Assembly (NCBI GenBank): GCA_030533445.1
Contig: CM060083.1
Location: 30,252,166 to 30,316,165 of the forward strand
Length of the DNA: 64,000 nt
Direction of reading: 5' to 3'
From: Cyprinodon diabolis
Taxonomy: Eukaryota; Chordata; Actinopteri; Cyprinodontiformes; Cyprinodontidae
Shown: positions 12,301 to 21,671 of the stretch, piece by piece
Layout of the letters: each line of letters opens with the position of its first letter
Numbering within the stretch: the stretch's first letter is position 1
The notes under the pieces: model-generated
The model's database searches: none
What the model was told of the DNA's origin: nothing
What the model saw: the letters and a program-made list of their open reading frames with translations, nothing else
Made by a program: the position numbers and the translations under genes

Positions 12301-14244
12301 ATTTTGAATGGCTCTACTGTAGGACGGCTTGACATAAACATATCACCAGAATGATGACAATTAAAAGGAACACTTATTTTGATGATCTACCCAGAAAATG
12401 AAAATCTTCTTCTATATCTTTAAGGTTAGTTACAAAAAGCTTTTTGCTTCAAAGAAAAGAAGATTAGGTGTTTGGATTGTAAAAGGCTAGCCAGCATTGC
12501 TTTAAGAACATTTTTTCCATGCTGCAGTAGTATACAGAGTTCTTTCTGACTTGCTGGGTGTGTGTTTACTGTAGTTTGTTGTTCTTTTTGTAATGCTTCA
12601 TGCTCCTTCAAATGTGTTAACTTTATCAATATCTGCATGAGGCTACATGAGGTGCTACACAATCAATAGGCTGGAAAACTAATTCTGCTCAATAATAACA
12701 ACAAACAAAAAATATATATAAGCACAGTTTAACGAAATTATTTAGGGAGAGAGGAGATTAGTAACATATCAAGCAGAGATCAAGATTTGATTTATTTCAA
12801 ATCTAGGGAATAAGTACTTCATTCTGTGAAACGTCAGTGGGCAGAATTTTTTTTCCCCATCTCATCTGAATTGCTAAAATAGCTTTAGTCTTTGAGAATG
12901 TCACAATATTTAATCGGGTTGTGATCAACACAAATTACATAAACAGAGATGCTATTTTCTCAGTAGAGCTATTTTTGTTGCAGATCTCCCTTTGGGTGTT
13001 GTTTTAGAACTAGATGGACTCACAAACTCAGGTTCACTTACAGTATATAAAGTGCCAACAAATAGGTTTTTGAATTTACACAGTAGAGTAAAGAAAACAA
13101 GGTGATATCAGAGCAGAATTACTATCTTTGGTTATAATGAAAATCAGGGTCTTTGGTGATTGCTGTTATCACACCCAGTTCCAGTGTACTAAAACCATCT
13201 GCACATGCAATGGATAGCCTGTTGCAGGGGAGGAAAAACAGGCCACTACATGTTAGTCAGTCAGACAATGACAGCTGAGAGATGAATGGACTGAAAGAAG
13301 GTGTGAAGGCAGCAAGTCTGTGGATGGAGGAGGGTAGTGAAGCCGAGAAAAGCAGATACTAAAATGATGGTTGCTAGGGCCACTGCTCCATGTCCACCTA
13401 TATGCTTGATCGACTATAGCTCACCCTTAAGGCAAAGGATATTAAGAGCAGCAATACAATTTGCTCATTCTTTGACAACCAACAAGCTGAAGAGGAGTTT
13501 GAAAATCCAACACTGCTAATCCTGGAATAGAAAGCAGGACAGTGAGTTTACATGTACTGTCCATCTCTTTAAAAGATACAACATTTAGTCACCTTATTTC
13601 AAATTCAATTGAAGACACAAACATTGTCACCTAAAATGTATTTTGCATTAAGGCCTCATGTTTAGTTTTGTGTGATTATTTTATGACTGACATCCAGGTA
13701 AAAACCAAACTACAATTACAGAATACTGAAGAGGCTTTCAAGTGAACTCCACTATACAACTCATTAGTACACTTGCAGTCAAAGAGGGTGTAGGAAAACG
13801 TTCGATTCTATAATCATGTATTTCCGGTCATATTTGGATTCCCTATATATGTGTTTAGGGGCTGCCATGCATGCTGATCTAAAATACTGCCTGGTGTTTT
13901 TTTAGATTTACAGAGAGGCTTACAGGCTTGTATCCTTCATAGAAAATTAAACATCGTAAAGAAATGCCCAAATATAAAAAATAAAGACTGAAGCCTTTAC
14001 GTATTTGCTAAAGTAGCCTATGAATAGATGGTACCTTAATTTCCAAAATTTTTCACTCAGTGTTGTAGTTTCTTATGATTTGAAGGAACATTTAATCTTT
14101 AACAAGATTTATGTTTGAAAAACAGAAAATGGAAACATTCCTACACAGCCGTGAAATTATAGCAACATAATTATTTCAGCAAGATTACGTTTGATTTAAT
14201 GATATTGATAAGCATCTTCAATAAGCATTCTCAACATTACTATA
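9400..14244. other. Intronic stretch, essentially featureless
   Basis: No exon or named element is visible. The only local structure noted is the small 11-bp tandem repeat at 12241-12282. Confidence 0.5.
12241..12282. repeat. Short tandem repeat, 11-bp unit aaggaccagcc
   Basis: Four head-to-tail units are present: two are exact (aaggaccagcc) and the outer two are degenerate. Confidence 0.8.
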
Positions 14245-15538
14245 CCATGCCCTTTTTAGAGACAATTTTAAAATAACAAAGGTAATCAAAGTGTTGTACA
14301 TACAACTGAAAACAAAAGTAAGATTAAAATAGACAAGAAAAATATAGACAAGCTAACACAGAGAATAAGGGTTAAAAACGTAACATTTTTACAATTAAAA
14401 GTAAAGTAACTTCAATTAAAACTGATAAAGGACAACATAAAAAGAAAAAAAAAAGCTCTAAGTACTGTATGTACAACATGCCACAGGATTTAGTTGAGTT
14501 TTAAGAAAAGATAGGAGGATTTTTTTAATGAAGAAAATTTAAAAAAAATGTTTTACAAGTAAATATACTCACTTAAGATCTATTGGCAATCTTGAAAATA
14601 TCATAGTTAAGTCAAGGGTAAACTTACTTAAATGAGAACCCATCATTAGTCATGTTAACTGCTATAAATGCTTTAGTAAGGTAAGGAATTTTTTTTTGTA
14701 TAGCACATTTCAGGGGACATACATCTCAACCACTAATGGTGAGATACAGTATCACAGCCGAAAGACTTAAAGTGTCTGCATTTTCAATCTATATTTAAAT
14801 AAACTTGAATTTTAATGATTTTACAGCTTCTTGGGAGTTTATTTCAGATTTGGGAGCATGAAAACTAAATGTTGCTTGTCCAGTTTTGGTTCTGGTTCAG
14901 GGTATGTGAAGTAGATTAGAGCCAGAAGATGTGAGTGGTCTAGTTTGGTAGACACAGATAGTTTGTAATGTATTTTCGAGCTTAACTATTCAGATATTTA
15001 TAGATTAACAAAATTAATTCAAAATATGTTTTCTGATAAGGGGAGCCAGAGTAACAAATTTAGAACTTGATTGGTGTAGTCCACAACAGCATTCTGATCA
15101 GCTGCCTAAACAATGTTTTAGACAGATCAGTGAAGACACCAATACAGTTCTAAATTTACCAAAGATTCTGGTCCTAATCCGTTACCACACATAGATTTAA
15201 AGCCTGATTGGTGGTTTCTTGCTGTATTAACCAAAGCTGTGTGCCAACATTTGAATTCTCTTAATTTGGTCCAAAGATTAGTTTGTCTTAATTAAGCTAA
15301 AGAATATTTTGGCACATCCATGCATTGATGTCTTGTATCAATTTACCCAGAGCTTGAATGGCTTCATTGTTACCTGGTGAATTCATATTATGGGTGAGTG
15401 TCATGTGCATAGTTATGGTGAGTTATTTTGTTGTTTATTAGGATCTGAGTTAGGGGAAGCATATAAATATTGAATAAAAAGGGGGCTTAATATGGACCCT
15501 TGATGAACTACAACATGTCATTTTTGCTATTTCTGATG
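14245..15538 (+). repeat. Long diverged teleost dispersed repeat (~1.3 kb), family unnamed
   Basis: Ordered landmarks match a long repeat common in fish genomes. There is a 'ttcaaagtgctttacat'-like start (here aatcaaagtgttgtacatac, 14284). Next comes a 'gggagtttgttccagatttg' segment (about 14833), then 'ttggttctggttcaggg' (about 14885) and 'acacatagattt' (about 15187). Finally 'atagttatggt.agttattttgttgtttatta' (about 15410) and 'ggacccttgatgaactacaacatgtca' (about 15495) appear. The order is preserved with substitutions and gaps. No open frame survives. Recognition is from memory, and I do not know which mobile element it derives from. Confidence 0.6.
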
Positions 15539-16080
15539 TTAAAGGAAAAGTCCGGTCAAGGAATAATCAATGGCTTTAATCAGTAAAAAAAAAAAAAATA
15601 ATAATAATTTTCGTCGCTGTCACCGCTCTCGGCGCGGCCAAGTAACACCTCGCTCCTGATATATTCCGGTAGAGACGTCACCATGCGGTAAATCAATGGG
15701 AACTATTATACAATTATACCTGCAATCAACAACAATTGTTTTAGATTTCGAGAAGACTTCATTGAAATTCGCAAGAGCTGTTGTAAAAGTGGCAATGCCC
15801 ACGTGCATGACAGTTGGATGTTGCAATATATCGGGTTAAAAGAAAAAAAAAATGTTATTTCACTTTTTCGATTCATAATCCACAAGTTCGTCATTGGATT
15901 GCCAACTTGAAGAGGGAGGATTTGCCTTCGAACTTCTGGCCAGAGAAAAACCACATGATAAGTAGCCAACATTTCAAAGAAGAATGTCTTCAAAATGACT
16001 TGGATAATAGCGCGTAGTGACAAACACCAGATAGAAAATTGGGACGATTTTCCGCAGAAACAGAGGACGATGTAAAGAGG
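15539..16080 (+). pseudogene. THAP-domain exon copy 1, frameshifted (repeat-borne)
   Basis: An ATG at 15796 opens MPTCMTVGCCNISG, the start of a C2CH THAP zinc finger (Cys-x4-Cys), and is then stopped by TAA. The same frame gives an FHFFD run matching THAP's FH-FP. After a frameshift in the poly-A tract at 15842-15852, the reading continues with RHWIANLKREDLPSNFWPEK and SSQHFKEECL. This is the W-x-(A/V), F-P and (I)CSxHF core of THAP. The finger's third Cys is Ser (ISSQHF), while the His is kept. THAP domains bind DNA and occur in P-element-like transposases and in host regulators. The homology with the second copy at 18785-19219 extends into non-coding sequence upstream, so this is a dispersed element and not a host gene. 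A gt at about 16080 may be an old exon end. Confidence 0.7.
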
Positions 16081-17370
16081 TAATTAGTTATAGCTTTATA
16101 TGTTCTAATAGAGAATGGGTTCATATTTAGAACGTTATTATTACTTTTTTTTTTAAGAGAGCTTTAATTTTGTTATTGGTTGTTACAGATTTTATTTTAC
16201 TGCAGAATTTATTTTTGTACCATTTTGGTATAATAAAGCATGTTGATTAACCTCTGAGAAGATGTTTTTGCTAATGATCTCAGACAAGAAAGATTTGCAT
16301 TTTTTAGTAGTAACTTCTATATCACATTCTCTTCATAGATGTTATAGTGAACCTGGACTTTTCCCCATCTGCTCACAGCTTTTTATCACTCCCTTCTTCC
16401 TTTCTGACTGGTGAAGCACTTCTCCACTGAGACTATTTTCTTTCCAGATACAACCGTTACTTTAACAAGAGCAATTAAATCAATGATGTCTGAGATTTAA
16501 GAATTAAAGTTTAAAATGAAAGTCGACGTAGAGGGGTAAAACTGGTTAAAGATTTCCGTATCTCTTTCCTTAAACATGCATCTTCTTAAGTTGTCTCTTT
16601 GGCAAGCTAAGACATTGGAAATGATGCTTTAAAAATAATAGAAAAGTGCTGAGATAAGGCAACACCTTTTAGTACAAAATATTTAAAAGGCTGAAGACAG
16701 TTTTAAATCTCAACTTTGTAAATTGTTTTGTGCATGTTGTAGAAAACAATCGCAAACCCTTGTTTTCACTTTCTAAATAGATATTTGAACTCTTTTCTGA
16801 GAAATCAATGATACATTTTACAATAAAACAGAATCAGAATCCATCATTTTGGAGTCCAAACAAGGAATTTGACTTCAGTTTGCATTGTTCATATCGTATC
16901 AACATTAGTTATAGAAGAAGTACCTCACATCATATCATCATAAGTTGAGTGCAAAAATCAGGTGAAAATAGAGCTTATTTACTTATTTATTTCTCAATAA
17001 AAAGAATGACAGTTTGTATTAGTAAACACAAGCTTGAGATGTATAGTTATTTTTTATGTGAATGTTTTCTAGTAAAATAGTTGACTGCTCAGAGAGTGAA
17101 GTGTTCATTTTGTTCATCAGTTTAACACTCTGCAGTGGAACAGACTGTTCTTACGATGGATCATTTTAGCAAATAATGATTTGGCTTATATGTTAAAGGT
17201 AAAAGTCTAAACAGCCTGTGTTCAGGATTTATATGTTTGTTGCCCTTTTTCTGACCCTAGATGTGCACAAGTCCTGGACTGAGAGAATGCCAGCCCTGAT
17301 TACTGTCTCTAAAGACATAATTGTTACTTGCAGTATGAACCTATCCCGTATTGTGGCTGAGCCAAACCAC

Positions 17371-17868
17371 TTAAAGATGGATGCACACACAAACACACAC
17401 AAAACAAACATAAAAAAAACAACTCAACAGTGTGGAAGATAATAAGCATCCCCTGTGGAAGGTTATACCTCCTGAAATGCTGGAGAAAGTATAGTCCTTG
17501 CTAGGCCTTTCTCTGAACCTAGTCCGTGGGTCAGGATGGTAAAGGGAGGTAGTGTGGGACCAATTCTCAGGATGTCCACCGTCTTCTCCAATTCTTAATG
17601 GGTTGAGAGTAACCTTTCCTGAGATTTGGATTGTTGTGGTATTTGTCCATTCACAAAGACAGGGGAATTGATTTCGTCCGACTCCTGCTTCAAGCTTTTG
17701 AGACTGCTTCAAAACAGGTGGACAAATCACGTTGAAGTATTGTGGTTTAAGGCAGCACGTGTATTTGTGATTTAAAACAGCGACAGAGCCTACAGCTGAA
17801 CCAAAACACATAGCAGCACAGAAGGAGGCATGCATAGCTGCTACTATATTTGTTTTTTCACATTCCAC
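17371..17868 (-). other. Unidentified 165-codon open frame
   Basis: This is the longest open frame in the window outside the Tc1 transposase. The product is Cys- and Thr-rich in the middle and ends in a Cys/Val/Phe hydrophobic run encoded by a tgtgtg-type stretch. No domain, signal peptide or catalytic motif is recognisable, and splice sites are not obvious. It lies between the two THAP copies and next to a SINE, so it could be remnant coding sequence of the same or another mobile element, or chance. I would not call it a gene. Confidence 0.25.
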
Positions 17869-17885
17869 TATTTCATCTCAATTAG

Positions 17886-18126
17886 GGGGAATGGTGTGCT
17901 AGTGGTTAGGGCATAGGTCCTGGAATCCTGAGGTTGTGAGTTCAAAACCCAAACCCACAGAATGCCACTCTTGGTCTCTAAACAAAAGACCCTTAACCCC
18001 ACACTGCTCCCCAGGCGCTGCAAATAGCAGCCCATTGCTCCCCAAGGGGATTGGTTAAATATAGAGAGTGAATTTTGTTGCGCTGTACTTGTGACAGTGT
18101 AATGACAACTAAACGCTGGAAAGAAA
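17886..18126 (+). mobile_element. tRNA-derived SINE, near full length
   Basis: The head carries an A box (tgtgctagtgg, 17893-17903) and a degenerate B box (gagttcaaaac, about 17938-17948) at tRNA spacing. It is followed by the conserved body 'gacccttaaccccacactgctcccc' and 'ccattgctccccaaggggat', then 'ggttaaat.tagagagtgaatttt'. The B box has lost the TCG core (TTCAA), so this copy is unlikely to be transcribed. Two shorter relatives sit at 33714 and 40912. Confidence 0.85.
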
Positions 18127-18431
18127 TCTTTGACAGAGGAACAGTCAGAGTGTACTAGCTTAAGTTGTTATTTCCAACGGTGTCCGCGGCTGTTTAATCT
18201 GTCACAATGATTGGCTAAAAACAAACTTTGTTTAGGCGGGCACTAGGTGTTGCGTCACTCAAACACATTTGCAGGTTCTGCAGAATGTTCCTACTTTCTT
18301 TGAACAGATTAGGTCAGAGAAGTCCCAGATTAATAATAAGTAGAAATAAACATGAGTGCAAAACATTATTAAACTAGCTTAATTGTTCCATCCAGAAGGT
18401 AATAAGCACACCAGTAGACTGACCGATCCAT

Positions 18432-18585
18432 CTCCTGCTTGTCTGTAGGCTCATTGCCATCCTACATCACACCCCTGAAAGTGGTGTAATCTACAAACTT
18501 CAGGCGAGTTAGATGAGGCAAAGCCATTTGTGTACAGCAGAAAGAAAGTGGAGAGAAACAGACATCCCCTGGGGCGCGTAATTTC
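18432..18585. repeat. Fragment of a common fish dispersed repeat
   Basis: The segments 'tctcctgcttgtctgtaggctcattgccatcc', 'gtgtaatctacaaacttcagg', 'ttgtgtacagcag' and 'acatcccctggggcgc' follow the order of a repeat seen in many fish genomes. In that repeat they read roughly cctcctgcctgtatgcagactcatc, then gtcatctgcaaacttaatga, then cccctggggagc. The element is decayed and has no open frame. Confidence 0.45.
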
Positions 18586-18784
18586 AAACAAAATAGTCAG
18601 AACAGCTAGGAAGTGTTATCTGTACTATAGTATACCAAACATATATTAGTACTAGGTTGTTTAAGGGAGACTTCAAACTTCTGAAAGTACTTTAAATATG
18701 AGATTATTACATAATGTTCAATAAATTATAACTTTTAATTAACAGTAATTTCATTTGGATTTGCTTTACTGGAGACATTCATGT

Positions 18785-19219
18785 TTGTCAAAGAGCATTA
18801 CTGCCACCTACCGTTGTGACATCACGGTGCGGTATCGGCTATTCAGCAAGTCCCAGTGGTGTATCTTGTGTTTGTAACAACGTGCTATTATCCAAGTCAT
18901 ATTGAAAACGTACTCCTTCTAAATTTTGGCTACAAATTAAATGTTTTTTCTCTGGTCAGAAGTTCGATGCCAAATCCTCCATCTTCAAGTTGACAATCCA
19001 AAGACGAACCGGTCCGTGGAGGATCATGAATGGGGAAATAACTTTTACCCGATGTGAGGTGTTACTACTGTATTTTTGGGCAAAAAATGGCCGGTCTGGG
19101 ACTATTGTTTTTGTTTTTTACTCATTAAAACTAAATTAATTAAATCACCACAAAGGTATTATTTTTAGGTATAGATAATCATCCATTGATTATTCCTTGC
19201 TGATGGGCTTTTTCGTTAA
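18785..19219 (-). pseudogene. THAP-domain exon copy 2, internally deleted, opposite orientation
   Basis: Read on the minus strand, this matches copy 1 (15539-16080) from a shared 'caaggaataatcaatgg' near the outer end, through 'gtaacacctc', to 'gacttggataatagc.cgt'. A deletion joins the upstream leader to 'atcgggtaaaag', removing the start codon and first Cys pair. The remaining core reads WIVNLKMEDLASNF, stop, then PEKKHLICSQNL. Here the THAP Cys of ICS is kept but the His is lost (QNL), the reverse of copy 1. Upstream poly-A, leader and 5' boundary are conserved with copy 1, so both come from one repeat family. It carries stops and is dead. Confidence 0.68.
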
Positions 19220-20629
19220 GGATAAGGAAAATTAACTTCTTTTGTTTTCTTCTAACAAAAATGAGGCCTTTTATTTAAGGACTTAGGATGTTCACATTCT
19301 GGACGACAAACCACTGTATATTATATTGTATATCATTAAATTATAAAAATACCATAGAATAGGTTTGCAATGTTTTTTTTTTATCTCTGTTATTTCTCAA
19401 GCTTTAAAATGATGGAAGATTATAATCCTTGATCGTAACTGTGATCCTGCCAAGTTGTTAATATTCTATTTCATCACAGGAGCTGTAAGATTATAAACTG
19501 TACTTTTATTGAATCAAAAGAATGAAGCAAGCAGTGCAGCAAATATAGGAGCATTTATTCCTGAGGATAATGTTTAATTTGAATATCTAAACATTAACGT
19601 AAAGCAGCAAAAGACATAATTCAAATCGCCTCAAGGCCTGTAAGCTTATGATTATTCCAGCAAATGCTTCAGAAGTGTAATGTGTGCATGCTATGTCCCA
19701 TAAGACATCATCTGCATGTTGGCAGCCAAAACTAAAGGCGGTCACACAGGAAACAAAGGAGCAAATTGGCAAATTCAGTCAGAATCTATCAAGACATAAT
19801 TTTTATGTATGCAAGAATAAACAGGCATTTCAAAGGCTGGAGAAAAAGACACCAACTACCTTGTATGTGTCTGCATGAAAGGTGACATGACAACACGTGT
19901 GGAATTAAATATACACTATATCCCATTTAGTGAGCTTAACCAGTAGGAATTAAAAAAGAAAGTACATCTTTAGAGTTAAAATGATCAATAATTCTGTAAT
20001 TCAGCTCCTGATGTGCTTGAATAAAAACAGATTATTCCCAAGTGGTTGATCTAAAGTGAAGTAAAGCAACCATTAAGGAGCAATTTTCAAGAGACATTAA
20101 TTTCCATTTATAACTCAACTTCAATGGCACATTTAATCAGAGAACTTAAAAAAGAAGAAATTTCTGGTCTTTCAATGCAAAAGCTTTCCTATGGTACCCT
20201 TCTAACATAAGGCTACTAATTAAACTTTTCTTTTCCTTTTCAAAGCGTCCTTCAACATTTCAAAAGCACCATATCAAAGGGGCTTCAAAGTCAAAACCCC
20301 ACTGAATTTTGAGTTGACAGAGCAGCATACACATGAAGACAAGTGACTTGCTACATGCCCCCCCACCCTGCCTTTGTAGCAGAAGCAATGTAAGACTAAA
20401 ATCCTCACTGCTGCATTATGCATACTAATGTCTGCAAGAGAAAAACAACTTGGCTTTACTGGGGTTGTCTTAGTAAAAAACATCACCAACATTTTCAGAA
20501 ATGCAGACTCAGTAACTGTCATTGTATTCAGTTGAAGATGTTTATAAAGTTCCCATTTTGTGTTTGCATATATTTATTTGATGCAGAGTTTTTGAATACT
20601 ACAAAATGGTGTTGAAATATGGAGTAATT

Positions 20630-20810
20630 CACTTTTTGGCTTTTGAGCTCTTATTGAAAAATGACTGGATATTAAGCAGATAAACAGCAGCTTTTCATTA
20701 TAAAAACTGAAGGTTTTGATAAACTCTCTTTGTTGCTCCCCATAACCACCAAATTTTGCAGGTATTCTGTGGGCTGTGATCAGATTTAAAATGTGTTTTA
20801 TGGACGTTTT
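20630..20810 (+). repeat. Direct repeat, outer copy (source-like copy of the foldback cargo)
   Basis: This 181-bp segment, starting cactttttggcttttg and ending ttttatggacgtttt, recurs at 21395-21574 with about seven differences (roughly 96% identity by eye). It lies outside the inverted-repeat element that holds the second copy. Confidence 0.95.
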
Positions 20811-21112
20811 TTTTATTTGATAACAATAAAAGGGTGCAAAGAAAACAATATTAACTACAATAATGCAGGTCTACTTTCAGGCCTTTAGTTTGAAATAAAC
20901 AACAAGGAAAAAAGTGTTAATCCTGCAGTGACATGTACGTTTTGCAAAATATGCTACAGAAAATGAAAAGCAAAATAAAATGCAACATAAACTGTTGAAC
21001 CCTTTGTGCTTCACTGAGCAATTATATACGGAAGAGGATTAGGGCCACTGGGGGAAAAAAAAAAAAGTTAACTGATTTTTAAATGTTATTTTAGTTTAAT
21101 TTCGGAAACAAG

Positions 21113-21371
21113 TCAGAATTCTGACTTTTTTCCTCAGAATTCTGACTTTTATCTCAGAATTCTGACTTTTTTTCTCAGAATTCTGACTTTTATCTCAGAA
21201 TTCTGACTTTTTTTCTCAGAATTCTGACTTTAATCTTAGAATTCTGACTTTTTTCCTCAGAATTCTGACTTTAATCTCAGAATTCTGACTTTTTTTCTCA
21301 GAATTCTGACTTTAATCTCAGAATTCTGACTTTTTTCTTATAATTCTGACTTTAATCTCAGAATTCTGACT
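21113..21371 (+). repeat. Minisatellite, 13 units of ~20 bp around tcagaattctgactt
   Basis: Thirteen occurrences of (a/g)aattctgac are present. Spacers alternate between ttttt.ctc and ttatctc or ttaatctc, giving a ~41-bp higher-order pair in part. Each unit core agaattct is itself palindromic and most contain an EcoRI site (gaattc). Confidence 0.95.
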
Positions 21372-21394
21372 GAATTCTGTCAATAAAAAAAAGT

Positions 21395-21574
21395 CACTTT
21401 TTGGCTTTTGTGCCCTTATTGAAAAATGACTGGATATTAAGCAGGTAAACAGCAGCTTTTCATTATAAAAACTGAAGGTTTTGATAAACTCTCTTTGTTG
21501 CTCCCCATAACCACCCATTTTGCAGTTATTCTGTGGGCTGTGATCAGATTTAAAATATGTTTTATGGACGTTTT
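21395..21574 (+). repeat. Direct repeat, copy inside the foldback element
   Basis: This is the duplicate of 20630-20810, in the same orientation, located in the loop between the inverted minisatellite arms. Differences include gagctc/gtgccc, cagata/caggta, a one-base gap in the accacc-attttgca run and atgtg/atatg. Confidence 0.95.
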
Positions 21575-21671
21575 AGACTTTCTGAGATTAAAGTCAGAAT
21601 TCTGAGAAAAAAGTCAGAATCTTTTTTTTTTTTTTGTCAGTGGCACTAATCCTCTTCCGTAATTATACCCG

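Larger units (their letters stand above)
21028..21660. mobile_element. Foldback-type inverted-repeat element (633 bp) carrying a minisatellite and captured flank
   Basis: The terminal inverted repeats are acggaagaggatt then agggccactg (21028-21050) and the near-perfect complement ending cctcttccgt (21638-21660), with one mismatch. Flanks give either a perfect 6-bp duplication attata (21021-21026 and 21662-21667) or a 7-of-8 match aattatat/aattatac. Inside, a ~20-bp minisatellite fills the left half. It reappears reverse-complemented on the right (21585-21620), with the 180-bp duplicate 21395-21574 between the arms. No transposase is encoded, so it is non-autonomous. The superfamily is uncertain: the end does not fit the usual hAT terminus. 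Confidence 0.85.

Noticed and set aside
17893..17948. Possible tRNA gene (A and B boxes)
   Set aside because: No cloverleaf can be completed, the B box is degenerate and the body is SINE sequence.
21113..21371. Regularly spaced repeats resembling a CRISPR array
   Set aside because: Units are ~20 bp with no unique spacers, inside a eukaryotic transposon; it is a minisatellite.
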